The notes beneath the pieces were generated by a model, which saw only the letters and a list, made by a program, of their open reading frames with translations, was not told the DNA's origin and made no database searches. This document shows positions 33,143 through 41,456 of a stretch of DNA of 47,945 nt, piece after piece. This DNA is from an uncultured Victivallales bacterium (lineage in GTDB: Bacteria > Verrucomicrobiota > Lentisphaeria > Oligosphaerales > JAFGRS01), in contig CAILUI010000011.1 of assembly GCA_903837355.1 (NCBI GenBank), positions 1 through 47,945 of the forward strand, written 5' to 3'. The position numbers were made by a program, and so were the translations under genes. Position 1 is the first letter of the stretch. The number at the start of each line of letters is the position of its first letter.

Positions 33143-34734
33143 CGCGCGACCTCGCTTGGCTCGACAGACTGAACAAGGACAGGAAAGGTATCTGGTCAGT
33201 CCTATGTCCGTACGGTAGCTCTCTTGAGACCCAAGAAATTGCGGCATTGTCCCCGCGAGAGGTAGAGAATGCCGTCATCCGCATTGTTCCTGATCCCAAA
33301 GGCCTTGCTCTTAGGTGTGACGAGCAGGTCCTTCCCATGTCCGATTTCCCGATACTTGTGAGCAACTGCGCAAAGGAGGCCGCTGAGTCTGGCCGTTCCT
33401 GCCTCCGCGTGACCATTGGTGATTTCCACGGGGCTTCGGTAAGGGAGCAATGCGCCTTGGACAAACGGGCGCGCAGCCTTCAGGAAACACACACCGTTAT
33501 CCCATGCCAGTTTGTGTTTTGCGGCCGATGGGGCTACTACGCATTCCGGACCGCATACAGAAGTCTCTACGGCAAAACGAACTCCCCGGGAGCTGAAACC
33601 AAGAACGTTATCCGCGTTCCGCCAAGGAACCCGCGAGATATTCTTCGCGCACTCGCCGCGAATGGCCTGATGCAATCCTACCCATCGGAACTGGATATCG
33701 TGGCGGCTCAATTCGTTGCAGAGCACACCGGTGGCGACGAGTTTCTCGTGGACCAGGCCGTCTCACACCTAGCAGGACGCCGCGGGGACTGGACCAGCAA
33801 TGTAGAGCAGGTGCTCGAAGAACTTACAGAAGCCCCGGACGTCATCGATGCGGTCCGTGAGAGGATTGGGTTCCTTGACACGCAGTCTAGATCAGAACTG
33901 ACGAAACTCCTTGTGTTTCAGCGGTTAGTCCGGCCAGCCGACCGTACAGAGTCGGAGCACCTCTGGCTCGCCGGCATCGCGCAGTGCTTGGACCTAGGGA
34001 GCGGCAAGCAGTGTGTCTGCGTCGCGAGCCCTCTGATCGAGACCGTGCTCAGGCGCATCACCCAGCGCGATGCCCCGGGTACAGTGGCACTATCTGAGGA
34101 TCTCTGCTTCCAACACGGGTCACTCGCCGCCACCGCCTATCGTAGGTTGGCTGAGGTTGAGACTCTGCTTCGGAATCTGGTCGTTACGATGTGGTATGCT
34201 GAAGCCGGTGACAACTGGTCCCAGCGTCTCGACGAGATCAAGACCCTCTCCCGTGAACAAGAGCAGAGCCAGGAGGTCCGCGAACTCGTAGACTTGGTGC
34301 GGGAAGCACTTGCGGCAAGTGGCGTCCCGTTGGAGGGAATGACAGGCTCCCCCACACCGACTGACGGGACTCAAGAACCACGCCCCAAGCAGTCCATTCG
34401 ACAGTCCGCAGAGAGTTGGCGGCAACGTCAGACCACGCACCATGGCGTTGAGCTTGCCCGGGACAACCTGCTGCAGTTTCTCACCACCGAAGCGCTCATG
34501 AGCGTCCTTGTGAACAAGAAGTTCGGTCTCCACGGCCCTGGCAAGCCCTTCAGGTTGGAGTACTTGGTCACCGCACTTGAGGAATACATCGCCATTCGAT
34601 CTGCCGTGGCCCACAACCAGGCGGTGAAGATAAGCACGATCAGCCGCTTGGACGATCTCCACCGGAGATTCGTGGAATGGGTCACGGTGTTTGCAGACAG
34701 CGAGAACCAGAGGACGAGATCGCCGCCTCCGTAG
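33139..34734 (+). CDS. 531-residue protein with C-terminal HEPN-like RX4H motif
   Basis: The GTG start overlaps the ATPase stop (GTGA). The C-terminal 140 residues are helical and contain LVTALEEYIAIRSAVAHNQAV, giving R487-x4-H492, the RNase signature of HEPN domains, followed by SRLDDLHRRFVEWVTVF. A second helical stretch near residue 330 (YRRLAEVETLLRNLVVTMWYAEAG) resembles the first helix of such domains, as in Swt1/ApeA-type HEPN proteins. The N-terminal 300 residues (LNKDRKGIWSVLCPYGSS, FPILVSNCAKEAA, VIPCQFVFCGRWGYYAF) are unknown and could be the sensing part. As the last gene of the cluster and the only one with a clear RNase-type motif, it is the most likely effector. Confidence 0.78.
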   Translation: MTRDLAWLDRLNKDRKGIWSVLCPYGSSLETQEIAALSPREVENAVIRIVPDPKGLALRCDEQVLPMSDFPILVSNCAKEAAESGRSCLRVTIGDFHGASVREQCALDKRARSLQETHTVIPCQFVFCGRWGYYAFRTAYRSLYGKTNSPGAETKNVIRVPPRNPRDILRALAANGLMQSYPSELDIVAAQFVAEHTGGDEFLVDQAVSHLAGRRGDWTSNVEQVLEELTEAPDVIDAVRERIGFLDTQSRSELTKLLVFQRLVRPADRTESEHLWLAGIAQCLDLGSGKQCVCVASPLIETVLRRITQRDAPGTVALSEDLCFQHGSLAATAYRRLAEVETLLRNLVVTMWYAEAGDNWSQRLDEIKTLSREQEQSQEVRELVDLVREALAASGVPLEGMTGSPTPTDGTQEPRPKQSIRQSAESWRQRQTTHHGVELARDNLLQFLTTEALMSVLVNKKFGLHGPGKPFRLEYLVTALEEYIAIRSAVAHNQAVKISTISRLDDLHRRFVEWVTVFADSENQRTRSPPP

Positions 34735-34785
34735 GACTGGTCGGAACGCATTTGTTCACTGGGTCTTAAGCGCGGTATCACAGTC

Positions 34786-35205
34786 TCAGGGCGCCAGGGA
34801 TACACCTTGGCGACCCGGGTGATCCGCCTCGAACATCGCTTCGAAGTACATCTGGTGGGCGGGAATCCCGAAGGTTGTCCCAATCTGACGGGTATGGACG
34901 GCGGCCGTGGGGTCGCTCCGCGGGATGCAGATCAGTGTGCTCGGCAAGGCGACGAACATGTCGTCGTCACCGATGAAGTTGGCGAAGTAACGTTCAGGGC
35001 GAAGCGCAAGGGCTACAGCCCAGACCGCAGGGAGGATGTCAGCGGCGGGGATCCGGAGACGGATGACCGTAACCGGGAGTACGCCGTCCAGGCGGTAGGG
35101 GTACTCGGTCTCGACAAACGGTCGGAGGCATTCGGGCAACTCGCCGGCCGCCAGGCTCTCCCGTAAGACGATGCCCCGGTAGGCAGGATGCGGCTTCTTG
35201 CTCAT
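34786..35205 (-). CDS. Unrecognised 139-residue protein, last gene of the minus-strand operon
   Basis: The product begins MSKKPHPAYRGIVLRESLAAGELPECLRPFVETEYPYRLDG and continues with a hydrophobic LPAVWAVALALRPERYFANFIGDDDMFVALPSTLICI. It has no family I recognise. The hydrophobic stretch is too broken for a clear membrane segment. The start overlaps the stop of the upstream radical SAM gene by four bases, so it belongs to the same operon and could be a small partner or tailoring protein. An earlier in-frame start at 35283 lies inside the neighbour and is less likely. It ends 51 bases from the convergent HEPN gene; I see no terminator hairpin in that gap. Confidence 0.7.
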   Translation of the reverse strand: MSKKPHPAYRGIVLRESLAAGELPECLRPFVETEYPYRLDGVLPVTVIRLRIPAADILPAVWAVALALRPERYFANFIGDDDMFVALPSTLICIPRSDPTAAVHTRQIGTTFGIPAHQMYFEAMFEADHPGRQGVSLAP

Positions 35206-36617
35206 CGCGTTCCCTCGTGGTGGTGTGTGGACCCCGGGTGCGTCTCGGGTTCCTTCAGTCGTCGCCCGGTCGCGTGTGACCACCGGCGGATCACGTCGAG
35301 GTCGGTGTCATCCAGCCAGGGCGTGCGCATACTGTAGTAGTCGAACCCGGCCCATCCCTCCAGGGAGCCCGGTGGCTGGAACCCCGCATTCACAGCATCT
35401 TCGTATAGCGGCGTTCCCGGGTACGGCGCGTAGCCGTGAAAGCGGACCTCAGGGCGGGTCGGCAGGTACGCGATCTGCTCCGCCATGTCGATGGTCCGCT
35501 GTTTCTCCTCGCGAGTCTCGCCCGGGAATCCGAGGATGAAGGTGTACGCGCCGATGATCTCCGCGGCATCGACGGCCCGTGCTGCTGCGAGAATGCCTTC
35601 TCGGTCAACGCCCTTGCGGACAATCTCGCGGAGCACCCGGTCATCGCCGGACTCGACGCCAATGAGGAGTCGCCTACAGCCCGCCGCATGCAAGCGGTGG
35701 ATGGTGTTGGGGTCTTTACTCAGCAGCACGCGGATGTCGTTGGGGTGGATGCTGGCGGCCCAACTCAGCTTCGGCGAGAGGCGGCCAAGGCCGTCCATAA
35801 GGCCCATCGCACGGGGTTTGTCCATGAACAGGTTTGCGTCATAGAACTTGATCCCGGACAGATCCAACCGGTCCACAAGTCCGGCGATGTCGGCCAGGAC
35901 GACCTGAGCGGGGAGCGCGTGGAAGTGGTGAACATAGTGCTGCTCGTAACAGAACCGACAGCGGTACCTGCAGCCATAGGATGACAGGTAGTTCAAGGTG
36001 CGCGGTGCGATGGCCTCGTCGGCGCGGACATAGCACTCCAACGGCAGAAGGTTCCAGTGGCGTACGGGGCCAAGGCTCCAGTCGATGGGCAGGTGCTGGG
36101 CGGGAGGGAGCACCTCGTCATCAACATGCCGCCAGAGGTCCGGCACCCCCTCGATAGGCGAGAGTCCAAGCAACGCCGACACCAGTGAAGGCATCGTGTA
36201 CTGGCCGGGGCCGGTCAGCACGTGGGTCACCAGGGGGTGCGCGGCCGTCTGACTCGGCAGCACATTGGCGTGCGGACCGCCGAATACGCGGGGGACGCCA
36301 GGTGCGATGTCTGCGAGCGTCTGGGCAAGCTTGATGGCGTGACTGATCTGCTGGCCTCCGGTCATGATGCTGAAGCCGACGCACAGCAGCCGGTTCTGGT
36401 TCTCCCGCAGCAGGCCTTCCCAAGAGCGTGTGTCCTGGTTGGCGTCGTACACGACGACATCGACCAACCCCTGCTCCACCAGCGCGTCGGCGATGAAGAG
36501 AAGGGAGTACGGAACCCAGGCGTAGTGGTAGTTGGCCTGGAAGTCGATCCGCGGGTAGCAGAGGACGATTAGGGGGCGCTCGGCGGTTGCGGTCGAGGTG
36601 TTCTGACCCTCCGTCAC
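35202..36617 (-). CDS. Radical SAM enzyme with N-terminal B12-binding-like domain
   Basis: The 471-residue protein has an N-terminal Rossmann-like region (PLIVLCYPRIDFQANYHYAWVPYSLLFIADAL...VFGGPHANVLP) of the cobalamin-binding type. The canonical DxHxxG is not visible, so B12 may be bound differently or not at all. The radical SAM core starts at SYGCRYRCRFC (C216, C220, C223), followed by GIKFYDANLFMD, RLLIGVESGDDRVL and FILGFPGETREEKQ. Members of this class catalyse methylations, ring contractions and other radical steps in natural-product pathways. The gene overlaps both neighbours by four bases within a seven-gene operon. All three cluster-binding cysteines are present, so I expect it to be active. 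Confidence 0.93.
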   Translation of the reverse strand: MTEGQNTSTATAERPLIVLCYPRIDFQANYHYAWVPYSLLFIADALVEQGLVDVVVYDANQDTRSWEGLLRENQNRLLCVGFSIMTGGQQISHAIKLAQTLADIAPGVPRVFGGPHANVLPSQTAAHPLVTHVLTGPGQYTMPSLVSALLGLSPIEGVPDLWRHVDDEVLPPAQHLPIDWSLGPVRHWNLLPLECYVRADEAIAPRTLNYLSSYGCRYRCRFCYEQHYVHHFHALPAQVVLADIAGLVDRLDLSGIKFYDANLFMDKPRAMGLMDGLGRLSPKLSWAASIHPNDIRVLLSKDPNTIHRLHAAGCRRLLIGVESGDDRVLREIVRKGVDREGILAAARAVDAAEIIGAYTFILGFPGETREEKQRTIDMAEQIAYLPTRPEVRFHGYAPYPGTPLYEDAVNAGFQPPGSLEGWAGFDYYSMRTPWLDDTDLDVIRRWSHATGRRLKEPETHPGSTHHHEGTR

Positions 36618-37537
36618 CGAACCCTCCTCGCCTCGGGAAATTGGGGCTCGTGGAGGCAGTCGCGGATGTGGTCAGTCGCCGTGGCCAGCATGAGTAGGCG
36701 TTCCAGCCCGAAACCCACGCCGGAACTCGCCGGAATGCGACCGGAGCGCAACAAGCCCAGGAAGGGCTTGTCGTGGAAAGTAGGGCCGTTCTCAACCATG
36801 CGGCATTCAACGCGTTCCGGGTCACAATCGTCCACGAAACCGTGGCAGACTTCCAGGCCCTTGATGAACACCTCCATACGCTCGATAAGGTGAGGGGCGT
36901 GCGCCTGGGGCTTGGCCAGGCAAACGGTGGCGAGCGGGTAGTTGACGAGCATGGCCGGACGTTCCAGGGTGCCAAGGTCGGGTCCAACGATGGCCTTGTC
37001 GATCAGCCAGTTGAGTGCCTCGTAGGCCCTGGAGAACCCGCCACACTCAAGCGGATAGCAGTGACGGAGGGTATCTAGGATCGCATCGGTCCCGCAGGCC
37101 AAGTCCAGCTCAGGCCGGGCTTCCGCCAGGGCATCCGCCACGTCGACATAACGGAACTCCTGGATGGAGGTCCCGAGGGCTTCTTCCAGGAGCACGCGGG
37201 TCAGTTCACGAAGCTCCCCAAACTCGGGCTTCTTCCAGAACAGTTCGAGCATATGGAACTCGGGGTGGTGGTCCTGATCCGGCGGGTCAGGTCGGAAGCA
37301 GGGGCCGATCTCGTAGACGGCATCGAGTTCTGCCAGGGCGGACCGGAGACGCAACTCCATGCAGGGGCGCAGATCACACGGCTGCCCGGCCCACGAGAAG
37401 AGCGCCGCCTGCGGCGATGGTCCCACCGCATGGAGGACCGGTGTCATGACCTCGACGAAACCACGGCTGTCGAGGGCGGCACGGAGGCGGCGCACGAGCT
37501 GGTGGCGGGCCTTGGCGATGTGGGCTGCGACGATCAT
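36614..37537 (-). CDS. Free-standing class II aminoacyl-tRNA-synthetase-like protein (EpmA/LysRS-like core)
   Basis: The 307-residue product is a class II synthetase catalytic core with no anticodon-binding domain. Motif 1 lies around RGFVEVMTPVL. Motif 2 is YEIGPCFRPDPPDQDHHPEFHMLELF, with R82 and the HPEF/E segment. Motif 3 is SGVGFGLERLLML near residue 280. The closest known layout is EpmA (PoxA/GenX) and other truncated LysRS/AspRS relatives, which activate an amino acid and pass it to a protein or small molecule rather than to tRNA. ATG 37537 is favoured: it overlaps the upstream stop by four bases, and the extra N-terminal residues of the longer frame are Arg/His-rich readthrough of the neighbour. 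In this operon it probably makes an aminoacyl adenylate or transfers an amino acid to a pathway intermediate. Confidence 0.9.
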   Translation of the reverse strand: MIVAAHIAKARHQLVRRLRAALDSRGFVEVMTPVLHAVGPSPQAALFSWAGQPCDLRPCMELRLRSALAELDAVYEIGPCFRPDPPDQDHHPEFHMLELFWKKPEFGELRELTRVLLEEALGTSIQEFRYVDVADALAEARPELDLACGTDAILDTLRHCYPLECGGFSRAYEALNWLIDKAIVGPDLGTLERPAMLVNYPLATVCLAKPQAHAPHLIERMEVFIKGLEVCHGFVDDCDPERVECRMVENGPTFHDKPFLGLLRSGRIPASSGVGFGLERLLMLATATDHIRDCLHEPQFPEARRVR

Positions 37538-38514
37538 GCTGGGTTTCTTTCGTTGACGTGAATGACGATGGCATCGGCTGCCGCGTCCAGGGTGGCGCGC
37601 GCACCGATTGGCAGAGTGATCTTGCGGTCGGTGTGACCGAAGTGAACGCCCGTGAGCACGGGGAACGAGGATGCTTCGACTGCGGCCATGACGACATCGG
37701 TGAAGTCGCCTTCGCACGGCAGTTCCGTCTCCTTGACCTCCAGCGGCACCCCGACCAGCAGCCCGGCGATCCGGTCGAAAACTCCCGCACAGGCGAAATG
37801 CTCGAGGATCGCGGCCACCTGGTGGAGCTCGCAGAAGCAGTCTTCGATGGCGACAATCGCACCCGTCCAGTCCGGCTCATACGGCGTACCGAGCAGTTGC
37901 TGGAGTGACCAGAGGTTGCCGCCCAGCAGCCGACCCGTACATGCGCCTGGCCGGGGCCAAGTCCAGCTCGGTTCGCGGGGGATGACCATTTCGCCGTCTC
38001 TGTGCCCGAGCATCCTCCAGAGCCACTCCTCGGTGAACTCGTCAGGACCGCCGTCCTCGCTGCCGAGGTTCCACAGCAGCACTGGACCGTGGAACGAGAT
38101 GACACCCGACTTGGCCGTGAGCGCGTTCAGCAAGAGCGTCGGGTTGCTGAGGCCGATGACAGGCTTACGGGCGCGGCGCATGAGGTCGAAGTCCAGGTGC
38201 CGAAGCAGGCTGTTGCTGTTGTAGCCGCCACCGGCGCTCACGATCCAGGACACGTCGGAATCGGCAAGCATGGCGTGGAAGTCGTGGGCGACTTGCTCCG
38301 GCGGGCCAGCCAGAAAGCCGCGACACTCCTTCACGTGGGGGGCCAGGCGGACGGTGAACCCTCGCTGCTCAAGCCAGCGGATGCCGCGCTGCAGATGCTC
38401 CGGGTTCGGATGCGCCTCAGGGGCGCTGAGCACAACGATTCCTACGGTCTTCCGCCCGTCCTTCTTGCGGTCGACGGACTGCGGCCACACGAACTGCTTG
38501 CTCTTTGTTGCCAT
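37534..38514 (-). CDS. S66-family peptidase (LD-carboxypeptidase/MccF-like)
   Basis: The 326-residue product fits family S66. A Ser nucleophile is at 123 in VIGLSNPTLLLNAL, a Glu at 224 in AIVAIEDCFCEL, and a His at 294 in GVHFGHTDRKITLPIG, with GGNLWSLQQLLGTPY between them. This matches the Ser-Glu-His triad of LD-carboxypeptidases and of MccF, which cleaves aminoacyl-nucleotide antibiotics such as processed microcin C and so gives immunity. The N-terminal lead is basic, without a signal peptide, so the enzyme is cytoplasmic, which suits an immunity or biosynthetic role better than wall recycling. It is coupled to the synthetase-like gene by a four-base overlap. MccF-like versus LdcA-like cannot be decided by eye. 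Confidence 0.9.
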   Translation of the reverse strand: MATKSKQFVWPQSVDRKKDGRKTVGIVVLSAPEAHPNPEHLQRGIRWLEQRGFTVRLAPHVKECRGFLAGPPEQVAHDFHAMLADSDVSWIVSAGGGYNSNSLLRHLDFDLMRRARKPVIGLSNPTLLLNALTAKSGVISFHGPVLLWNLGSEDGGPDEFTEEWLWRMLGHRDGEMVIPREPSWTWPRPGACTGRLLGGNLWSLQQLLGTPYEPDWTGAIVAIEDCFCELHQVAAILEHFACAGVFDRIAGLLVGVPLEVKETELPCEGDFTDVVMAAVEASSFPVLTGVHFGHTDRKITLPIGARATLDAAADAIVIHVNERNPA

Positions 38515-38553
38515 GAGTGTCTCCTTGGTTCTACTACCTATGAAGCGCTCATC

Positions 38554-39549
38554 TCAGCCGTTTTCCGGTCGCGGCCAAAGAAAAGATGCTTGCCGTGCGT
38601 CCTTCTCGGTGTTGTAGACGGGACACACCGGCTTCGCCAGGTACTCATGCTCGACCAGGCATTCGACGGCAAGCCCCTCGAAGGGGGCGAAGCGGTCTTG
38701 GATCATGCGCCTGAGATCAGGGGGTGAGACCTCTTCCTCGGCACCCAACGCTCGTGCGAGGATTCGGCGGTTCCACACGTCGAGACCATAGGCTCTACTG
38801 TCCCTGAAGGCAGAGGCCGCGGCAACACCCGCAGTGTACGGTCCCACCCCCCGAATCCCGCAGAGCTCATTGAGGAGGGCTTCGGGTGAATCGGGGCTCG
38901 CGTCATCGGGGCGGTTGGCGAAGAACTCGGCAATCGCCAGGAGCGTCTTGTCGCGATAGCCCACTCGCGCGAGTTCTCGCAACGGGCCTTGCCCAAGCGC
39001 CAGCAGTGCCTGCGGCGTGCAGAAGTGGGAGAGGCAAACCCCGTCAAAGAGGAGTTGGCCGCCCGCCAGGTTCAAAATCGCGTCCAGCATGTCCCGGCTG
39101 CGTCGCATCGTCGTGTTCTGGAGCAGGACGGCCAAGATGAGAAGTTCGAAAGTGCTTTCCGGACAACTGCTCCGCATCCCGCGCAGTGCGCGCAGGGACG
39201 ACGCCAGGACCGGATCCTCTTCGAACCGCGCGTGGAAACGGGTGAGGTCGTCGCCCAAGCCATAGCCCGTTGTCAGCCGATGCGTCAGGATGTGCGTATG
39301 ACGCTCCGACCAGGCATCCGCAGCGAAGACGGTTGCCTGCCAGCCGTCCGCGGTGGGGACCATGCGGACCCCGCAGGGCAAGCCGTCGACCACGAACGTG
39401 CGCCAGGAGACCAGAGCAGCATGGATTTCGAGGCGGGTAGGAAAGTGACTGGGTTTCCAGAGGGTCAGGCGGAAGTCTGCCGGTGGACGCGGGTGCAACG
39501 CAAGTTGTGCAACCAGCGACACGGGCGCAGTTTTCTGTTGTTCATGCAT
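38554..39549 (-). CDS. HhH-GPD DNA-glycosylase-like protein
   Basis: The 331-residue product has the helix-hairpin-helix of base-excision glycosylases (LLNELCGIRGVGPYTAGVAAASAF, near residues 215-238) followed by the catalytic-Asp position in YGLDVWNRRIL (D247). Upstream helices (FELLILAVLLQNTTMRRSRDMLD) match the LxxxILxQQT pattern of the AlkA/MutY/Nth fold. There is no FeS cysteine cluster at the end, only CPVYNTEKDAR. The N-terminal 100 residues resemble an AlkA/OGG1-like lead domain. In a biosynthetic operon it may remove a damaged or modified base caused by the product, or act on a nucleoside intermediate. ATG 39549 is used; an in-frame start 30 bases earlier is possible. Confidence 0.88.
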   Translation of the reverse strand: MHEQQKTAPVSLVAQLALHPRPPADFRLTLWKPSHFPTRLEIHAALVSWRTFVVDGLPCGVRMVPTADGWQATVFAADAWSERHTHILTHRLTTGYGLGDDLTRFHARFEEDPVLASSLRALRGMRSSCPESTFELLILAVLLQNTTMRRSRDMLDAILNLAGGQLLFDGVCLSHFCTPQALLALGQGPLRELARVGYRDKTLLAIAEFFANRPDDASPDSPEALLNELCGIRGVGPYTAGVAAASAFRDSRAYGLDVWNRRILARALGAEEEVSPPDLRRMIQDRFAPFEGLAVECLVEHEYLAKPVCPVYNTEKDARQASFLWPRPENG

Positions 39550-39606
39550 GGTCTGACTCCTGATACAGGATGTGTTCACGAGGTCGCTGCTCGTTCGCTG
39601 CCGACC

Positions 39607-40380
39607 TCATTGCCCAGGCAGCGGTAGTGTGGCGGTGAGGCCCCCATCGATGACGAATGTGCTTCCAGTCGCGTAGGAGTTATCGAGGATCAGCCAGACG
39701 ATGAGGGATGCGACCTCCTCGACCCGCCCTCGACGCCGCAGGGGAATCGCGTCGTCCGGATAGCATGACCGGGCACCCCCCGGAGGCGTGGTTCGGCCGT
39801 CGGCCAGCAGTCCGGGAGCCACGGTGTTGACCAGCACCGAGGGGGCCAGCCTGGCCGCCAGCGACTCGCTGTACGACTCGACCGCCCCCTTGGCCGCAGC
39901 GTAGAACCTGGCAGTGGGAGTGGAGATGGGCAGCACGGCAGCCGTAGAGGTCAGGTTGACGATGTGACCGCCACCGCGCTGGCAGAAATGTGCGCCGAAG
40001 GCTTCCGAGCACCAGATCGCCGCATCCACGTTCCTGTGGAGCACGGCAATCGTCTCAGCCAGCGAAACCGAGCCAGGAGCACGCATGGCGGTGCAGTTGA
40101 CTAGGGCCGTCACCTCGGGGCTGGCCGAACGGGCTGCTGCCAGGAACGCCTCGACGCCGCGTTCTGTGGACAGATCCTCCTTCACGAGGAACGCTTCGCG
40201 GCCCAACAGGCGGACGCGCTGCTGCGTCTCGTGTGCGCAACCGTCGTCGGAAAGGTAGCCAAGCACCACGCCACAGCCCTTCTGGGCGAACGCAAGGGCG
40301 ACCGCGGCGCCAAGGCCGCGCGTGCCGCCTGCAATAGCGACGGTGGGACACCCCCGAACATCTCTACACTCCTGGCTCAT
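39607..40380 (-). CDS. Short-chain dehydrogenase/reductase
   Basis: The 257-residue product has the SDR NAD(P)-binding motif AGGTRGLG (residues 17-24), the active-site Ser145 (NLTSTAAVLP), and Tyr160-x3-Lys164 (FYAAAKGA), then the typical C-terminal VNTVAPGLL and ATGSTFVIDGG. It looks complete and catalytic. Substrate cannot be told from sequence. Its start overlaps the stop of the MoaA-like gene by four bases, and the glycosylase-like gene follows after 57 bases. In context it probably oxidises or reduces a sugar- or nucleoside-derived intermediate of the pathway. Confidence 0.94.
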   Translation of the reverse strand: MSQECRDVRGCPTVAIAGGTRGLGAAVALAFAQKGCGVVLGYLSDDGCAHETQQRVRLLGREAFLVKEDLSTERGVEAFLAAARSASPEVTALVNCTAMRAPGSVSLAETIAVLHRNVDAAIWCSEAFGAHFCQRGGGHIVNLTSTAAVLPISTPTARFYAAAKGAVESYSESLAARLAPSVLVNTVAPGLLADGRTTPPGGARSCYPDDAIPLRRRGRVEEVASLIVWLILDNSYATGSTFVIDGGLTATLPLPGQ

Positions 40381-41456
40381 ACGTGCGCCTCCATGGCGTA
40401 GAGGACTTGGGTCGCGGGCGCCCAGGCACGCCGGGCCCGCAGTCGTTCGATGTCGGCATGCTCATAGCGCGTGGCCGTGGCGTAGACTGACAGCGCCCGG
40501 CGCACCATACGGTCGGCCTCATCCCCGCCCTGCCGAAGCGCTGCACCGAGGTCGAGATGGTTGCCGTCTCGCTTCAGGCATGTCTGGAGCCGACCGTCAG
40601 GCAGAAGCCGAAGTGCCATCAGTGCGTCGTCGCAAGGGAAGTCGGCACAGTCGTGGCAATCAGTTCCGTAGCAGGCGCCTTTGGCGAACTGCTTCCACGT
40701 CACCGTTACGCCGCTGGGCAATCGGTGGTTATCCATGGGGTGCCCAAGCCCGCCCGCGGGAGTCGTGACCCAAGTGCTGCTGGCTTGCGCACGGACCATG
40801 GCCGCCAAGTGCTCGGGGTTTGCGTGCAGTTCTGCGCCGGCGGCCCCATTCATGCCGACGTCCCGGATCAACTCCTCAACCTTGACAGAAGCACCGACCT
40901 TGGCAGCGAATTCCAGCAAGCCGAAGAACTCGGCCGCTGACGTGTCGGCGAGGAGGACGCAGTTGAGGCTGACCGGCAGGCCCGCTTCGTGGGCCAGCAG
41001 GACGGCATCAAGAAGTGTGGCATGTTCGCCGACGTCGCACTCGGAGATGCCACAAATCCGGCACCACCGCACGGGGTCCAGCGTATCAAGACTGAATGTG
41101 ATGCAGTCCAGCCCCGCACACTTCAGTGCAGCGAGGGCCGAGGCGATGCGGCCGTTTCGCGTCACGAGAGTGAGGCGAGGAACGCCCATGGCCTTGGTTT
41201 CCCGTACCAACCTCACCAGTTCCCCGAGGGGGTGCAGGGCGGGCTCGCCACCTGTCAGCCGCACATCGCGAACGCCAGCGCAGACCAGAACACGCACCCA
41301 CTCCAGCAACTCGTCCGGAGTCGCCTGCTGGTCGCGTTGAACTTGGTGAGATGCCTCGCCCGAGGGACGGCAGTAGCGGCAACGTTTGCCGCACGCGGTG
41401 TTGAGGAGCACCCGAAGTTGCGGGATGCGAATGTTGTTTGTGTGTTGGGCTTCCAT
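40377..41456 (-). CDS. MoaA-like radical SAM enzyme, first gene of the minus-strand operon
   Basis: The 359-residue product has the radical SAM motif CGKRCRYC (C22, C26, C29) early in the chain, as in MoaA, then VRLTGGEPALHP. The C-terminal region is Cys-rich (CYGTDCHDCADFPC...LRLLPDGRLQTCLKRDGNHLDL) and recalls the second FeS cluster and the L-R-L...DG...CL pattern of MoaA. A GTP- or nucleotide-directed role is thus plausible. ATG 41456 is chosen because it leaves a MoaA-like distance to the first cysteine; the frame is open up to 41567. No strong ribosome-binding site precedes it. No other molybdopterin gene is present, so it is unlikely to serve cofactor synthesis. Confidence 0.9.
   Translation of the reverse strand: MEAQHTNNIRIPQLRVLLNTACGKRCRYCRPSGEASHQVQRDQQATPDELLEWVRVLVCAGVRDVRLTGGEPALHPLGELVRLVRETKAMGVPRLTLVTRNGRIASALAALKCAGLDCITFSLDTLDPVRWCRICGISECDVGEHATLLDAVLLAHEAGLPVSLNCVLLADTSAAEFFGLLEFAAKVGASVKVEELIRDVGMNGAAGAELHANPEHLAAMVRAQASSTWVTTPAGGLGHPMDNHRLPSGVTVTWKQFAKGACYGTDCHDCADFPCDDALMALRLLPDGRLQTCLKRDGNHLDLGAALRQGGDEADRMVRRALSVYATATRYEHADIERLRARRAWAPATQVLYAMEAHV

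Noticed and set aside
34735..34785. Bidirectional terminator between the convergent HEPN and small-protein genes
   Set aside because: No stable hairpin with a T-run is visible in the 51-base gap.
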